From Apteryx mantelli (taxonomy: Eukaryota > Chordata > Aves > Apterygiformes > Apterygidae): a stretch of DNA of 64,000 nt. Below the pieces are notes generated by a model that was not told where the DNA came from, made no database searches, and saw only the letters and a list, made by a program, of their open reading frames with translations. Position 1 is the stretch's first letter. Each line of letters opens with the position of its first letter. The DNA lies in the NCBI RefSeq assembly GCF_036417845.1, contig NC_089984.1, positions 34,321,447-34,385,446 of the forward strand, in the 5' to 3' direction. Shown here piece after piece: positions 34,201-48,500 of this stretch. The translations under genes and the position numbers were made by a program.

Positions 34201-37200
34201 AGTTATATTCAAAGTTTCTCATGCATCACATTTTAACTTGTATCCACATTTAACATGTCCCAGATCACTTCAGAAGAAGAAATCTTTGTGTGTTTAAATA
34301 CAAGTGGACAAGGTTTTGGGTTTTTTTTTCATTAAATGAAGGAAGCCCTTTCCCATTCCCCAAACAGTCAAAATGTAATTCAAGTTCTCAAAGAATTATA
34401 GTCTGTCTGTAAACTTCACTGTTGGACACATCACTTCAAAAATAGCCATATGAAGAAAAATGTGTGATGCATTTATTGACAGAGAAAAGCCAATAAATCC
34501 AATTTGATTCAGGAAGCTGAGAAACATTTTAATAACTTTTCAACATTTTCCTGTAGTCCTTATTTACCTTATCAATAGTTATGGTGACATATGATTGTCA
34601 ACTTTTCATATTAAACCAAACTAATAAATTAAACATGTTGTGTTTATACCTGATGAAAGCTGACGTTTTGGAAAGGTGTTAAAATATACTGACAGGTCTT
34701 GTTCATAAACTCCTTTGGTATAAATATGTAGATGACATCTTTAGATATTGTTTGTACATAGGCTGATAGGCAGGAAGCGTTGACAACATAACAAATGCAA
34801 ATGTCAGCCCCACAATTTAACCTTTCTGTGTAGGAAAAGATGTTAGTTTTAAGTTACATGTATCTTTTAACTTTATTTTCAAAGTTTTTTTTGAGCCTGT
34901 TATCATTGCTGTTTCATGTGCCACTGAAAGTAATGCTGCAATAAGAAAGATTTGCACTTAAGAGCTTTTCTCTGTGGTGTTCCTACTTAAATGACTACAG
35001 CTGAGAGTGTGTTTTTTCTTCTAATTCTTTTTATTTTTCATGTTCGTCTCGTCTCTTCTGAATCTCTGTGTAGCAGCACCTGCTCATTCCTGCCTTGCCG
35101 ATGGTTCAGGGCTTGTAAGGGTGACTCAAGGGCAGTAAAACAATAAAAATATCTTTAAAAAGCTATTCCTCATGTTAGAGCAGTTTATTGTTGCAACAGA
35201 CGTATGGCCTTGGCTCTAACACAGGTCAGGGTTGCTTAGTGTACAAAATATTTCTAATTTATGTGACCCCAGTCTCCTCAATGGTGACGTAAATCCACTG
35301 AGTGTTATCTGTTCAGCTTTTTTCCTGCATCCTCTGCAAGCTGCAGTTACTAACAAATTGTGTAAAGTTATCCACAGCTTCCGGTGCGTCAGGGCCCTGC
35401 GGGCACTGCCAGCCCTCCCTGTCCCTGGCCACCCCTGTGGGTCTGCCCAGCCGCCTCAGTTCCATTACTCCTTTTCAAAATCATTGTGCAGCTCAGGTGC
35501 ACCAGCCCCATCAAATGCTGATCTTAACTTACTGGTAGTGGGAGCTATGAAATTGTGCTAGATGTCTCAACTGACCTGTTTCTTGTCCTTGATCTTTCTC
35601 ATGTCTGAAACTACTTTACCCAACCTATTCAAGTAATGCTTTTGTATCATGCACCTAGGCATATCTACCTATAGTCTAATGGCTGGGTAAGCAATGCGTG
35701 GTCTGTTGTGTATCACAGTGGGGGACTTCTGATGATGGGATTTCACAGTGCTGACCTAAAATATGCATTGAGATACTGAGTATCTTGCACTTCTTTCAGA
35801 ATGCTAGTTCTCACCCTGATAGCGGTGAGTATAGTTCCCACTGAAGCCTGTAACCTCCCTGAGTTTTGTCTCTCACTTTCCCACTTTGGTTGTGTAAGGA
35901 ATTTGAGGAAGAACAGCTTGCTGCACTTCACGCTGTCCTCCTTCTGTCATCTCAACTCTTCTCTCTTTCTTTTGGTGACTAATTTCAGAACTAAGACAAA
36001 CTTTTCCATCATGTTGCTGCTTCTTCATGCACACCTTCCTTCATCAGCATTGGAAATGCATTGGTAGGATTGGATATGCTTTGGTAGGTATTTCATGATA
36101 CGTTTTTCAGGCTGGAATCTCAGAGCACTAGGAATACAGAGTAATTTGAATGTTGTCTCTATAATAGCCAAAGATGTATCTGCAAATCTCAGCAAGGATG
36201 ATCCACCCTTTCCGTTTACCTTGTAAACTATACTGTACTCTGTGTGTGAGAGAGAAGTTGAGCAGAAGTTTAGGAAGTGGAGGTTGGTGTTCATGGCATT
36301 TGGACGGTTGACGCTAAAGCTGTTGCTATTGTGGCAGGGATTACAATCTGCTGAAGTTTTACTAGTTGTGGAGGAAGTTACTACTGGTTTTGTTGTTTTT
36401 CTCTTGTTTTAAATAATTGAAAAGATGTCCGCAGTCACAGTCGGACCTCTGTGTTATAAGTAAAAACAAAAACATACCAACAGTTTTGGTGTTCTGTAAG
36501 TGCGTACAGAGGAAGTTAATGAAACACAAGGTAATGGGAGGTTGGTGCAGGCATATAAAATTTAATAGATTTAGAAGGCTCTAGGTGCATTGAAATTAAC
36601 CTTTTTTCCAGAATAATTAACTACTTGGTATTGAATCAATCAGCTAAATAATGCAGTCCTATTTAGTACTGTAGAAACTTTGGTAGCACATTAATGAACA
36701 ACAACCATCTGAGCTGAAACACTTCTGCTAGCAAACTGATTTAGGTATTATGTATTACTTAAGAGTAGTTACCAAGAATATTCTTCTGTGTTATATTGTT
36801 TTCGTTTTGTTAGTTAGAGGGACAGATTTGGGGTGTACATCTCTGGTATTGCACTATTGACAGGAAACCTGCCAGTATTTGACTATCCAAAAACCGTGAA
36901 AGGTGTACTTTGCAGCAGTCATATTCTGTCAAATGGTTGCATTGACTTTTTAAAACAGTTGGAGAAAATTGATAAGACTTAATGTAAATAAAATTATATT
37001 TGATACTTACCTCATGTCACCTACCTGTGATACCAAGCAGTTCCCAAAGATGCAGTAAGCGTATTTCACATGAGTCTTATTCCAAATCTTTCCCTGCGGG
37101 AATCATTGAACACTGTGAGGTAAAGCTCTTTCATGTGCTATTTAACCACCATTGACTTAGTTTTCTGTGTTACCTAGCCAGGTGGTTTCTTTAGACCCAC

Positions 37201-40200
37201 TTCCTTTATATTGTCTGTAAATTGCTGCCTTGTGTAGTAAAATGGACCTAATTTTGATCATTTTATCCTGAAAAATGTACCTTTCATTTCTAAACCATTA
37301 TCTGGGATTTTAGCTTTGAGATTCCCAGTAACTTTGGGAGGGCTTGGGCAGCATAGCTTCAGCATACTTTTGGAAATTGCCCTTAATTAGCATTCTGGTT
37401 CTTTAGTCTTATTTAGCAGCTTTTCTGCACAGTTTAATACCAGCTTTCTTTTTCTTCCCCTAGTTTTTTTTGTTGTTGTGAGTTTCCTGTTTAACAGAAT
37501 GTTTGTTTAAGTAGCCATAAGTGCGGAGAATTTCCTGAAAGTTGCTCATTGGGGAAATTGAAATGAAATTTTAAAATATCATTAGGAATGCTAACAATAA
37601 ATTCTTTCATTTGCTGTAGGCGTCTTTAGGTTGGAATGACTAGAAAAGGTTCTGGTTAATTAGAAGTAATTTGTTAGAAACCTGAATCCTCTTTTTTTAT
37701 TTCCTAGATTAAAACTCAGTTCCCAGCTGGATGCTTATAAGTGCAGGAAATGTAATTGTGAGATGATTAATTGCAAAAAGATGGATAATTGGAGTTCATA
37801 TGATATGTCAAATATGGCTAAACCAAAAGGTTGTCTGCATGTTGAATGAGACTGGCTGAAGTCTAGATTGCAGAATGTTGAGCAAGGAGTGTTTTTAGAG
37901 ATTAATAATCACAGGTTGCTGCAAAAGGACTGGGCAGAGCTTGGCTGTGAAGAAGTATCCCCTCCCAGCCCTTTCCTATTGCTTCAGTTTTTAATTAGTA
38001 TGGTTTTGTTTTTGTCCTCTTCCCTTTATTGCTGTTATGTGAATTGGAGATTAGGAAGTACAGTAAACATCATACGTCTAATGCCGATGCTTAGAGACAA
38101 AGATATCTCCTCCTCTCCACTAGGAAAGGTTCAGCCTACTGTAGGATAACAGCTAAACAGTCCTAGTGGACTTCTGAATTTGAGTCTCTTGTGTTATTCC
38201 CTCCCTACTGTCTTGCCTCACTACCGGCACAGGTTTTTTTCCTGTAGATTTTTTTTTTTTGTTTCTGACATTTGCTTTGAGTCCCTTCTTGCATTTTTTT
38301 TCAACTGTACTGTAATAAAAATAATTTAAAAGGTGATACATACAATATAAACTGCATTAGTGGCATTTTGCCTTCATTATCCCTCTAAGATATTTAGCAA
38401 AACAGTGCCTGGTGTTTTAAATTACTTCTGCATTATTTTAAAATGTGAACTTGTGTTTGAATAGCCTATTGTTCTGTTAGCTACTACAATGCACTTCAAG
38501 CCACACAGTGTTGTTCTATTTGCTGCATTTTGTGATCATATGAAATATTTGTTTCCCCCTCAACCTATAAACTTCGTATCTTGCTAAGGAGTTTCTAACC
38601 CTTGGAAATACTGCTTTACAAATTCGGCTAATGACCCAAATACAGTTTGTTTGTTGTGTATGAGTTGTATTAAAATAACGCGCTGTGTGTGTATTGTCAT
38701 TAATGATATGCTCATTTTGATAATGGAGCTGCAGTCTCTTAGTGTGTAGTCCTTGGGGAGATGCTGCATTTTTTTAACTAAGTATTGTTCTGGCTCCTTT
38801 CCTTGATTGGCCCAGAAATAGCAATCAGCTGGGGAGCAGGATGACATGCCTCTTAGCGATCCCTTTTATCTTTGAGATGAGTATCAACATTGTATGCTTC
38901 CTAATGGAAGTGTAATTTAATGAAATCTATTGGGTAAACATACTTCAGATGTTCAAAGGAGGTGACAAAATTTTTGCTGGCAGCCAGGACCTGGCTGGTT
39001 TCCAGCTTGCCTTTAGCTGCTATGCATATAGCATTGAGAGAGGCACTTAAAATAGGAACACAAAGTATTGTTTCTATTGTGTTTTGGGTTGCGGGGTTTT
39101 TTTGTGTCCATCTTCTTTTCCTTAATTTTTTGTTGTTGTATTTGTACGAGTGCCCTTTGACATATAGCCTTTCCTTGTAAAATGCTCTGTGAGGTCAGGT
39201 TTCCCTCTTCCCCCAAAACGTAGATAACGCAGTGCTAAACTCCAGGGAGATCACTGGCACGAAATGTGCTGCATATTGGGGAAGGGGGGGGCAGGGGGAG
39301 GAATCTAGATTGCCTTTAGTCAGTAGCTCTGTGAAAGAGAGTAAGTTCCTCTGTAGAATGATAAAATTAAACATCCTGTTTTAAAGATTATGGCACAGCA
39401 CTTTTGTTTTATCAATTATAATTGCTGATGCAGGAGTGTGCTTTATTATGTTTTATAACAGATGGCAGGGAGTGGAAGGAAAGCTGCTCAGACTTCCACC
39501 GCTTCAGCTAGAAACAAGATCACTAAAAGGAGATGGTTGTGCCTCTTACCGCTGCTTCCCGCTCGTTACCAAGCGTAGTGCTTCGCCTGCTCCCCCCCTG
39601 CCTTTTCTGGTAGCGAAGTTGGCAGAAAGACTTCAGGATTAGAACAGCAACATTGTCGCTTTAAGTGCATGTTTAACTAGACAGCTGATGGATCTTATTG
39701 CTTAGCTGATAACGGATTGGTAAACTGTAGGAAAGTGTTTGAGAGGAAATACATTAACGTTTAGGCACACTTGAATGTAATCAATGTATATTTGAAACAC
39801 AGGTTTTCTTCTTTACGTGGTCTAGGCAGGGGCCTAGGGCAGGTAGTTTTTGACTGAGAACTTCCGCAATAGGCAGAATTGGGAGAAAGAACATGCACAA
39901 GAAAAGCAATGTGGCTAATCATGTCATATCCCTTTTGCTATTCTTTCAGGTATTTTTGGTTAAATCAGAGCTTTTCATTCTGGCCCAATTTATTTCCTGC
40001 TTGATCCCATAAAGAAGTCTCATTCCCAAGTGTATTATGTCTCACTCCTGTGTATGTGCGACATAACATATCTGACCATTACGGTTTTATTGCAATAACA
40101 AGCAAGTTCTCTGGGGTGGCAAGGTATTAGCCTGCCATGGGGAACTTGTTCCAAATGTTCCAACCTTGGGAGAAAAGGCAAGGGTTAAATAAATAACTTT

Positions 40201-41754
40201 TTGAAGTGTTGTTAGGCTCATGTTCTCTGTGGGGACCAAAAGTAAGGGTCAAAATGAACTAAGATGTAAAATAGAGCAAAATACATAGCTTGTTTTTTTA
40301 AAAAAAAAACAAAATGTGAAAGATTAAGGGGAAAAAAATTAGGGTTTGTCAATGTGCCTGCAAATTCTGTAACTGTAGGCTATAATGAAGATATAAACTA
40401 AATTGTTATTGTATTGAGCTGCCTTCATTCAAAGCATCTTCTATTCCTCAGCCAAACTACATATTAGCTTACTGCTTCCTACATATCACAAACTTTCTAA
40501 TGATGCCCAAAGTTTATGCAAGATCTGGATATGTACTTCTTTGTGTCTGTGGGTGCACATATAATGTTGTGCTATAGCTCAGTGGAATATGGAGTACACT
40601 GATGCCAGCTCGGCTTGTGGCAGCTGCTGAGTGGTTAAAACTATATATAACTTAAGACTCTTTTAATATATAAACACATTTAATTTAGTTTTGTCCTTGC
40701 ATCGCTTTGGGAGGCTGGTGAGGAAAGGCAGGAAATAGCTGAAATAACAGGCAGCAAAAAAGTTTACAACTTTGTATTTTGTAAACCCCCAAAATAATCA
40801 AAAGGTTTACTAAGCTTTCAACTGAACTAAATTAATCCATCTATGGCTCAAACAGAAATGTTTTCCAAAATAAAAAGGATGAGAAAAACTATGAAATGTC
40901 CTGGCTTTAGATCTGCTTCTTTTGAAACTATCCTTAATGTGAAGTCCTCCTTTACTGTGAAAGGTTTCTCTACACCTTTGTGGACCATCTAGCATTGTAA
41001 ATTGATATCTCAATGACCACTTTAGTGAAAACATCTTGGAGTGGTGTCTCAGTATCTTAATATAATTCTCTTGCTTTCTTTAGGTACAAATAAATGTAGT
41101 GACATAGCAGTTGGAGTGGTTGTTTTGTATAACCTACCTGGATGTGCATGCAGCTTTTTAAATTCAGGGAAAATCAAACTACAGCTCAAGTTTAGAAATA
41201 CCAAATCTGCAATGATATGATCATATTTATTGCATATATTCCATGGTGAAATTAGACTTGAGGGAAGAACTTCAAGTGTTGGATCCCTTAGTTTTGTTTC
41301 CTTTCACCTGATTATCAGCTGCAAGTCCAAGGGAAGTGAACTACAGCTGTGCATTGGTGAGATAATATTTATTTGCATCATATCTCCTCTTTGCTTTTAG
41401 TGGAAGGTGCTGATTTAAAACTTTTTTCATCTTGGTATTTTTCTGGGTTTCTCTTCCACCAAGAACATAATTAGATGGTAGCCTGCTTTTTCTGTCTTCT
41501 CTTTCTTCGTCTTATTCCTCCTGATCCGTTTCCTCCCTTATGTCAGTCCATTCTGCAGCTGCTTCATGCCTCAGCCCAGAAGCTTGAGGTGCTGCTGAGG
41601 CCGTCATCAAAAACTGCTTTCTCTGTAGGTCTATAGGAAGATGCAGAAGCATTACTTCTGACTACTGCCATTGCCATCCTTATCATCTTTTTTCCCCCAT
41701 TGTCAAGCCATTGTTTGTAGCTGTTCTAAGCTTTACCTATGGAAGCTTTTTTTT

Positions 41755-41780
41755 AAAAAAAAGAAAGAAAGAAAGAAAAG
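41755..41780 (+). repeat. A-rich (GAAA)n simple repeat
   Basis: Eight A followed by repeated GAAA units. Simple sequence. Confidence 0.9.
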
Positions 41781-43288
41781 GTATGATTTTTCAGAAAGGG
41801 CGCTGAAGTCAGCGCTCAATCCTCAGTGGCTTTCCAGGCTTGGACCTCTCTTAAAAATTCTAGTCTTACGTCTTTTTTCTGGGTGGGATTTTCAAATTCT
41901 CATGAGTAACCTATAAAGAGAAGCTTCATTGAAACTCCAGGGAAGATGAGCACCTCATTTCATAGTTCAGGAAGGCTTGTTTTTTTATATAAGTGCTTTT
42001 GAAATTCCATCCTTTGACAAGGTCTTGTCTCAAGAAAGATATTTCAGACTGATCAAGGTAACATTTGAATGGCTTTTGTTCGGAAAGAAATACTATTTTT
42101 CTGGTATCCATATTCCCAAGTAGTATCACAAGTAGTGAGGGAAAAGAAAGTGAATAATTATTAAGAACTGAGAAAAGCATTAATTGTAATTCTTCAAATT
42201 AGTTGCCTTTGCGTGGTGAATACATCACTCTTTAAAACTGAAGGGATTCTGTTATTGGGCAAGGCTAATAATAGGTCTGTTTATTTTGAGAACTGAAGTT
42301 GAAGGTATTGCCATTTGGAGAATTTCATTGACATGTTTTCTTTTATATGAAGTTACAGTATGGTTGAGCGACTAATATATACAGATGCCTTTTGGGTCTG
42401 TGGGTCTACCAGCTAAAATAATAAAAATGGAAACTTGTTGCAGAGCTGATCCTTAAATCTTTGGAGGAAGGGGCAGAAGTTGCATCAAAGATTTAAAAAG
42501 TGTTGGATCTTGCCAAGACACCTGAAATGCATGAACATGTAGAATGTTACCTTGAGAAAGACTTTCTTTGGCAAGTGAATAATCTCTTTCTGGGGCATGA
42601 TTCAAGATGACTCTGCAATCTGGGAAGCTGTTTACCCTTACACAGCTCTTACTAAAAAAATACCTCTTATTCCATCTTTCATAAAAGGAATGAATGTTCC
42701 TGTTTTGAAATCATGCAGGGTGGAATGACAACAAGATTGAAGTGGAACTTAAATGCAGCGTTAAACCTGAAGGAAAGATGCAATTTATATATAATGGAGA
42801 ATGGTATTACAGATACTGAAAGTAACCCAGTCAGTGAAGTGTAGTTCTTGTAAAGTTTTCCTATAGAAATGTATTGATTAAGTTGGGAGAGATGGAAGAT
42901 CTTAGAAAGTCAACTCAGTGGTGCTTCACATTTGGAATCTCTGCCAGGCTCCAGTAGTTAGAAGACAGTAATATATCCCCAACCACTGCAAGGATGGTTG
43001 TATTGAGTTGGACCATAAATCTGTCGTTTAGTGTTGTTACTCCATAAGTAACTAAGAGAAGTTCACCAGGGAAGCACACAAGGACAAGGCAGTTATGTAG
43101 TGTAGTCCTTCTAAATTGTGACTGACAAATTCTTTAGTCAGAAGTGATGTCTCCAGCCTGGAGCTGTGTCGCCAGAAAGGAAATCAGACTTTAAAGTTGT
43201 GGATTTAAAGGTAAGAGGAAGAAGACTCACACAGGAGAACTTCTGCAGAGAGTGTGAGCCATGTTTTTTCCTAGACTCAAAAAATGGT

Positions 43289-43321
43289 GTAAAAAAAAAA
43301 AAGGAAAAAAAAAGGAAAAAA
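43289..43321 (+). repeat. A-rich tract with GG interruptions
   Basis: Runs of 9-12 A separated by GG. Low complexity only. Confidence 0.9.
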
Positions 43322-44474
43322 GTTAGGAAGCAGGATGCAAAAATTTTTTTCCTCATTTTTCCATTAATGTTTTGCTTGGAGGTAACTGGGTCTCTAATGA
43401 CTGCTGCTTCAGGGGAGTGAACGTGCAAGATCTGAACTGAACTGAAGACCTGTGGAAGCAAAATGTAGAAGGACCAGACCTGAAGGCGGGAGAATAGGGT
43501 GTTGCTGTCACGACCTGTTTCTTGGCTCCTTGTCAAGCTTAGAAGGGATCAGGGATGCAGTTTGCCTGGTAACTGACAAAAACCAGCAAATAAGACTATG
43601 TAATTTTGGTTCATATTAACAGATTCCTTCACTTTGTTAATTTGTTTCATCCTATGCAACTGAACATTATTCTCTTGTGGGTGGAGGGGGAGCTTCTGTC
43701 ATGCTGTTAGTATTAAAGCCTCCTGTTTAATAACTTGTCAGGGGTATGAAGTTATGTACTGTTCTCTGCATCGGATTGATTCTTCTTTTGTCTTAAGACT
43801 GTTAGCTACTTAGATTTGAGCAGATGTCTGGTATTATACAACAAATGAGAATATCTGTACCCAAAGACATCATTTTAGGAAACACTTCATTATGCTTGTA
43901 ACTTGCACTTTTGTTTATTCTGGGAATGTGTGTGTTTTTCTATGCATATGAGTGTCATCGCTTCTCTGCCTGAATAAACTTTTCATTTTAGGCTCTAAAA
44001 AATTTTGGCATAGGGCTTCCGTAAAGCTAGTAAGAAGTGCAATTAATCATTTATCTGCTAGGTGTCAGCAAAGGTTCTCTTGAAGATAAATTAAAAATCG
44101 TATACATTCTCACAACAGATCTTTAGGCTGTGTGATTCTCAAATCTGCTTGGAGGGTGAGAAGGAATTTCTATGGATATACTGAGGGAAATAAATACTAT
44201 GCAGTGTCTAGAAGATACAGCTGCACTTCATACCCTTCATTTAATTAATTCACTCCATTGCATTTTGCTTGATGTACGCAACTTTGAACCTCTCTTTAAT
44301 TAAGCAAAATTAACAAGTTTGCTGTGTATGGATGAGATTCCATAGATTTTCTTTCAGCAAAGGTTTTTCAATAAATTAAGCTGTTGTGGCATAAGAGAGA
44401 AGGCACTTTGATGAATTAGGTCAAAAATAGGAAATACAGGATAAGAAGAAATGGTTAGTTTTCACAGTGGAGGA

Positions 44475-45512
44475 GGTTCATCAGTGGAGCCCCACAGTTT
44501 CCTGGTCTAAAATTTGTGTTGTTCAACATATTTGTTAAATGGTCTTGATACAAAGAAGAGAGAATTGACAAAGTGACTGGTGATATTAAAATATTTAAGA
44601 TTAAAAAAAGGGAAAGCTAAATGAATTGTTGCAAAAGTATCCTGGGGTACTGAGTCACTGAGCAATAAACTTGCAAGGTGAAGCTCTTCATTGGTAATTA
44701 TAGAATGATGCACCTGGGAGAAAAATAATCCTGACTTTGTATTTGCAAGAATGGGGCACTGTTATTGTTCAGAAAAGATAAAATAGTCCGAACTCAATAG
44801 GGGCCAAGAAAGCAAATCAGATTTGGGGGATTACTAGGAAAGGAATAGAGACTGAAACAAATCATCACTCTACCTATCTGTATTTATGCCTCTTGAATGC
44901 AATGTGTGGTTATGGTTCCCTGTTCCCCAAAAGTACAGCAGAACTGGAAAAGGTGAAGAGAAAGACAATAATGATGATGAAAGTTCTGGAAGTGTCTCAC
45001 TGCAAGGAACTGGGTAACAGACAGAAATTCTTCAGCTGGAAAAAGACACAACTGGAAGGGATGTATAGAGATGTATAGAATCAAGTGGCATACAGAGAAG
45101 GTGAACGTTGAACAATTATTTACCGTTGCTCATGATACACCTTAGGTGGCATCAAATTAATTTACTGAACAAGAGATTGCAAAGCAAAAGAGAGATTTTT
45201 CCACCCAGTGCATTATTAAACCAAGAAAGTCATTGCTACAGAATATTATGGAAGCCAGGAGATTATTTAGTTTCCAAAAAATATTTGCAAATTCCAGAAA
45301 AAAATAACTTTTGGTGTTTTTAAAACGAAGAAGATAGAACATTAAAGTTAGGAAGAGCCAGATCTGTAGACGGCTGCAGGTGAGAGAATGAGTGAAGGAA
45401 GTAATACCAAGCAGGTTGTTGTGCACTTTTGCTCCTCTCTGGGCATCTAATGCTCATTCCTGGAGACGGCACACTAGACTTGATAGACCTTTGATCTGAA
45501 TCAGTGTGGCCA
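44475..45512 (+). mobile_element. Ancient CR1 LINE remnant: reverse-transcriptase end plus 3' end
   Basis: About 1.0 kb follows an old CR1 family from within the reverse-transcriptase domain to the 3' end. At the left, TCAGTGGAGCCCCACAG is followed by codons for Leu-Phe-Asn-Ile-Phe (44519-44533), the LFNIF block of CR1 reverse transcriptase. ATGCACCTGGGAGAAAAATA (about 44706) matches the later MHLGK(N) block. Next come GAACTGGAAAAGGTGAAGAG (44941), ATTCTTCAGCTGGAAAAAGA and ATGTATAGAGATGTATAGAA (conserved GAATTAGAAAAGGT...CTTCAGCTTGGAGAAGAGAC...GTGTACAAAATC), then an ATTATGGAAGCCAGG-like stretch. The right end reads CTAGACTTGATAGACCTTTG and ATCTGAATCAGTGTGGC, the terminal TGGACCTTTGGTCTG...CAGTATGGC motif. 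Stops and indels are frequent, so it is dead. Confidence 0.85.
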
Positions 45513-48500
45513 GTTGGCTCTACTAACTCTATTTTTTCCTCACCGTATGCGACATAAAAGAGAATGGAGCCTCCTTCATCAGATTGTACCCACATTAGGT
45601 ATGAACGGGATAAGTGTCTGGACCGTCTGGCTCTGGGAACAGAGAACTTTTTGCTTGGAGAAGCAGTGGTCATTACTCCAAACTAAAAACCTGGGATGAT
45701 AGCAGATGGGCGTTGATTTGTCTGGGGTAATAGGTCCATATACTTAGCTTCAGCTCATTCAGAAAAAACTTCTTTTGTCCTGGAGTGGTCACTAGTTCTA
45801 GAAGTAATATAACTACAATGGGGAAAAATGCTGCAAATGTTTATTTGGAAATAGAAACAGATTTCTTCTGTTTTCAAGTCTCTGTCTCATTCACTGTGTA
45901 GGAATATTCTTGAGAAAAGTTCTATAAATGGAAATTTTTAAGTGTTTACTTTTTCAATTTATATGCATACTGAAAGATAATGCAAATATTGGGCTGTACT
46001 TTTATGCCATATTGGTTATACATAAATCTTCCAGCTGGGGATCAGGCTGTTACCTTTGCTTTTTAAAAAAGTAAGCACTTAAAATATTTGCAATAACCAG
46101 CTAGTGAACTATCTGGAAATGAAAGTATGTGTTGAAAGAGTTCCTTTAGAAATTTTTTAAATCTGTTTGCAGATGTTTGAACAGAAAACCCTAATTTAAA
46201 AAATAGATACACACTTCTTACATGTTCTGCTTTTTGGTCTCATTTGTTTTCCATTAAATAAAATATTACAAAAATTGAGAATCAATACTAGTCATTGTCA
46301 TAGCAATTATTACTATACTGTTCTTAGATGTAAGTTATTTGAAAGTGCTGTTGGAAGTGCAACTTTTTTAGTCTGAGATAATTTTAGTAGAATATTGAGT
46401 GTGACTGGTAAGACAGACTAGTAAATTCGCAATATTGCTATGCAACTGCACAGACAACCTGATAGATTTGCCTTAGCTCTTGTATAAATGAGGAACAGTG
46501 TTGTCTAACATTACTCTGTTACTTGTAATTCAGTGGGGCTCAAAAGCCTCCCTCAGGCTTGGTGGCTGTGCTGCGGCAGATGCTGTAAAGGCAGAACGAT
46601 GTCCTCCCTGCCCAAAGAACTTAAGAGAAAATATTTGACCTTTACATTGGCTTTGCAAGTGAAGAATAAACCTGCTTTGGTGATACTGGATTTTATACAA
46701 AAACACAGTTGCTTGACCTCTTTTTAAAAAAAGCCAGTATTTTATTTTCCTCTGTTATGCTCCTAACAATATGATTTAAAAACTTTGAAACTGAAGTACT
46801 TGTTCTTTAGACTTCCAGCCCATGCTTCTCTATTAATTGCTGTGTAGAATCAAAGAGCTTATTGATGCAGCCACATAGCTGGTGTTCATATGTTCCCTGC
46901 TCATTCAGTAGGAAAATATGACAGGAATGCTGTCACTGTACAGTGAGAGAAGTTTGGTATTTCCCCAAAATCGATAGCCTCATTAAAAAGAACTTTAGCA
47001 GTTGAGATTTGGAGGAGTTTGTTTCTGTTATCTGCTATCAGGCCAGAAAAGTCACTTTCTTGCATTGCCTGTTTAAAAAGTAATCAATCAGTTGAAGTTC
47101 TTCCCATCTCCATCCTACCCTTGTTCACCAAACTTTTTCCTGCTGTGCCAATTTTCCAAAATTCAATTTCAAAGCTGTATTTAGATTCTCTTTACCTATG
47201 CTTCAGACTCTTGAATTCAACGTGAAAGAGTCATATTCCCACAAATAAGCTATAAAAACTTCAGTTCTAGACAGAGCAGTGTTTTTCCCAGTACATGACT
47301 AGAAGACAATGGCCACAAGAAGCAGGTATCTGTGGGCTTGTGTGATTTTATTATACTGAATAACTTCTATCAGTGTGGCTTATATATTCTTCCACCACAA
47401 TTAATCTAAAGTCATATTAGGTTTTTGAAATTCACATCTTGTTGGAAACCACACTGCTATTGATTGAATAGCAAAATAATCACCCCAAGAACAATTATAA
47501 ACCAACTTTGTAACAACATTTTAAAAAAGATGTTCACCACCACATCTTAGTAATATCACAGGAAATCATCATTCAAAATTACATTTGTTTTGCTTATTTT
47601 CCTCTTCTCTCTACTAAGCAGGACTAGAACAAATTAGGTATATGTCTGAGCAGGTATATTGCAGGTATTACATATGTTGCCTTTCATTTAATCTTTAAAT
47701 GCATCATTCCCTTTCCAGACTTGCTCACTGCTGTGGTTGTACAGAGAATTGATTCTCTAATACAAGCAGGGGCGAGGGTTAGCAACGTCTGTCCACTGGC
47801 CATGGTGTTAGTTGCTGAAAATGTGTGTAGGATTTGGAGAGCAAAGGGAGAGTGTATAGTGGAGGTGACCATCTTACAAACTACTGTAAGGGATGGAAAA
47901 TGACCATCAAGATTTGTTTAGGTTAATATTAATGGTATACGATAAAATTAAGAGGGTTTTTTGTTGTTGTTGTAGGGTTGAGGGTAAGATGCTGAGTGTC
48001 TGTAACTGCTGTTGAACTCAAGGCTCAATGAAAGCTCTCTATATTTAAAAAAGTAAATTTGAAGGTGACGTGGCTGTTCAATTTTTTTCTGAAAAGCCAG
48101 GTTGTCCCCATTTTTGGTACCATTAATTACTTTACTAATGCCTTATATGTAAACCATTTATATGCAAATTATTTAATTAAGATAGAGGTTGAGCTGTGGG
48201 CCCTTGGTGCTTTGCTACTTTCTTTTGTTCTGATTCCTCAAACTGATACAATTCCAGCCAGTGAATGCATAGTCAGGACCTTCTTTCATACCCTATACCA
48301 GAGGAACAGCGTGTTATTCAGTGTTATCATTTATAAACCTGAAAATACAAGCTGGAGTGCCTGCTTCCTTACAGCACAGCTTCTCATTCTGTGTAGCCCA
48401 AAATGCAGAAGGGAGAATCTTGGATTCTGTTGTGAGGGTTGAGGATACTGTCTTGGTGTTGAATGGCTTAAAGTAATACCATTAAGCTTTTCTATACAGA

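Larger units (their letters stand above)
30211..44474 (+). other. VTI1A: VTI1A intron 3, middle part
   Basis: About 14 kb of AT-rich intron. It has a possible old repeat scrap near 31178-31245, GAAA and A-rich simple repeats (41755-41780, 43289-43321) and a modestly CG-containing stretch near 39530-39620. No exon or RNA gene was recognised. Confidence 0.8.

Noticed and set aside
43138-43536. 132-codon minus-strand open frame
   Set aside because: It runs across an A-rich simple repeat that translates to poly-Phe; low complexity.
48059-48442. 127-codon plus-strand open frame with hydrophobic stretches
   Set aside because: Hydrophobic runs are expected from T-rich sequence; there is no homology and no splice context.
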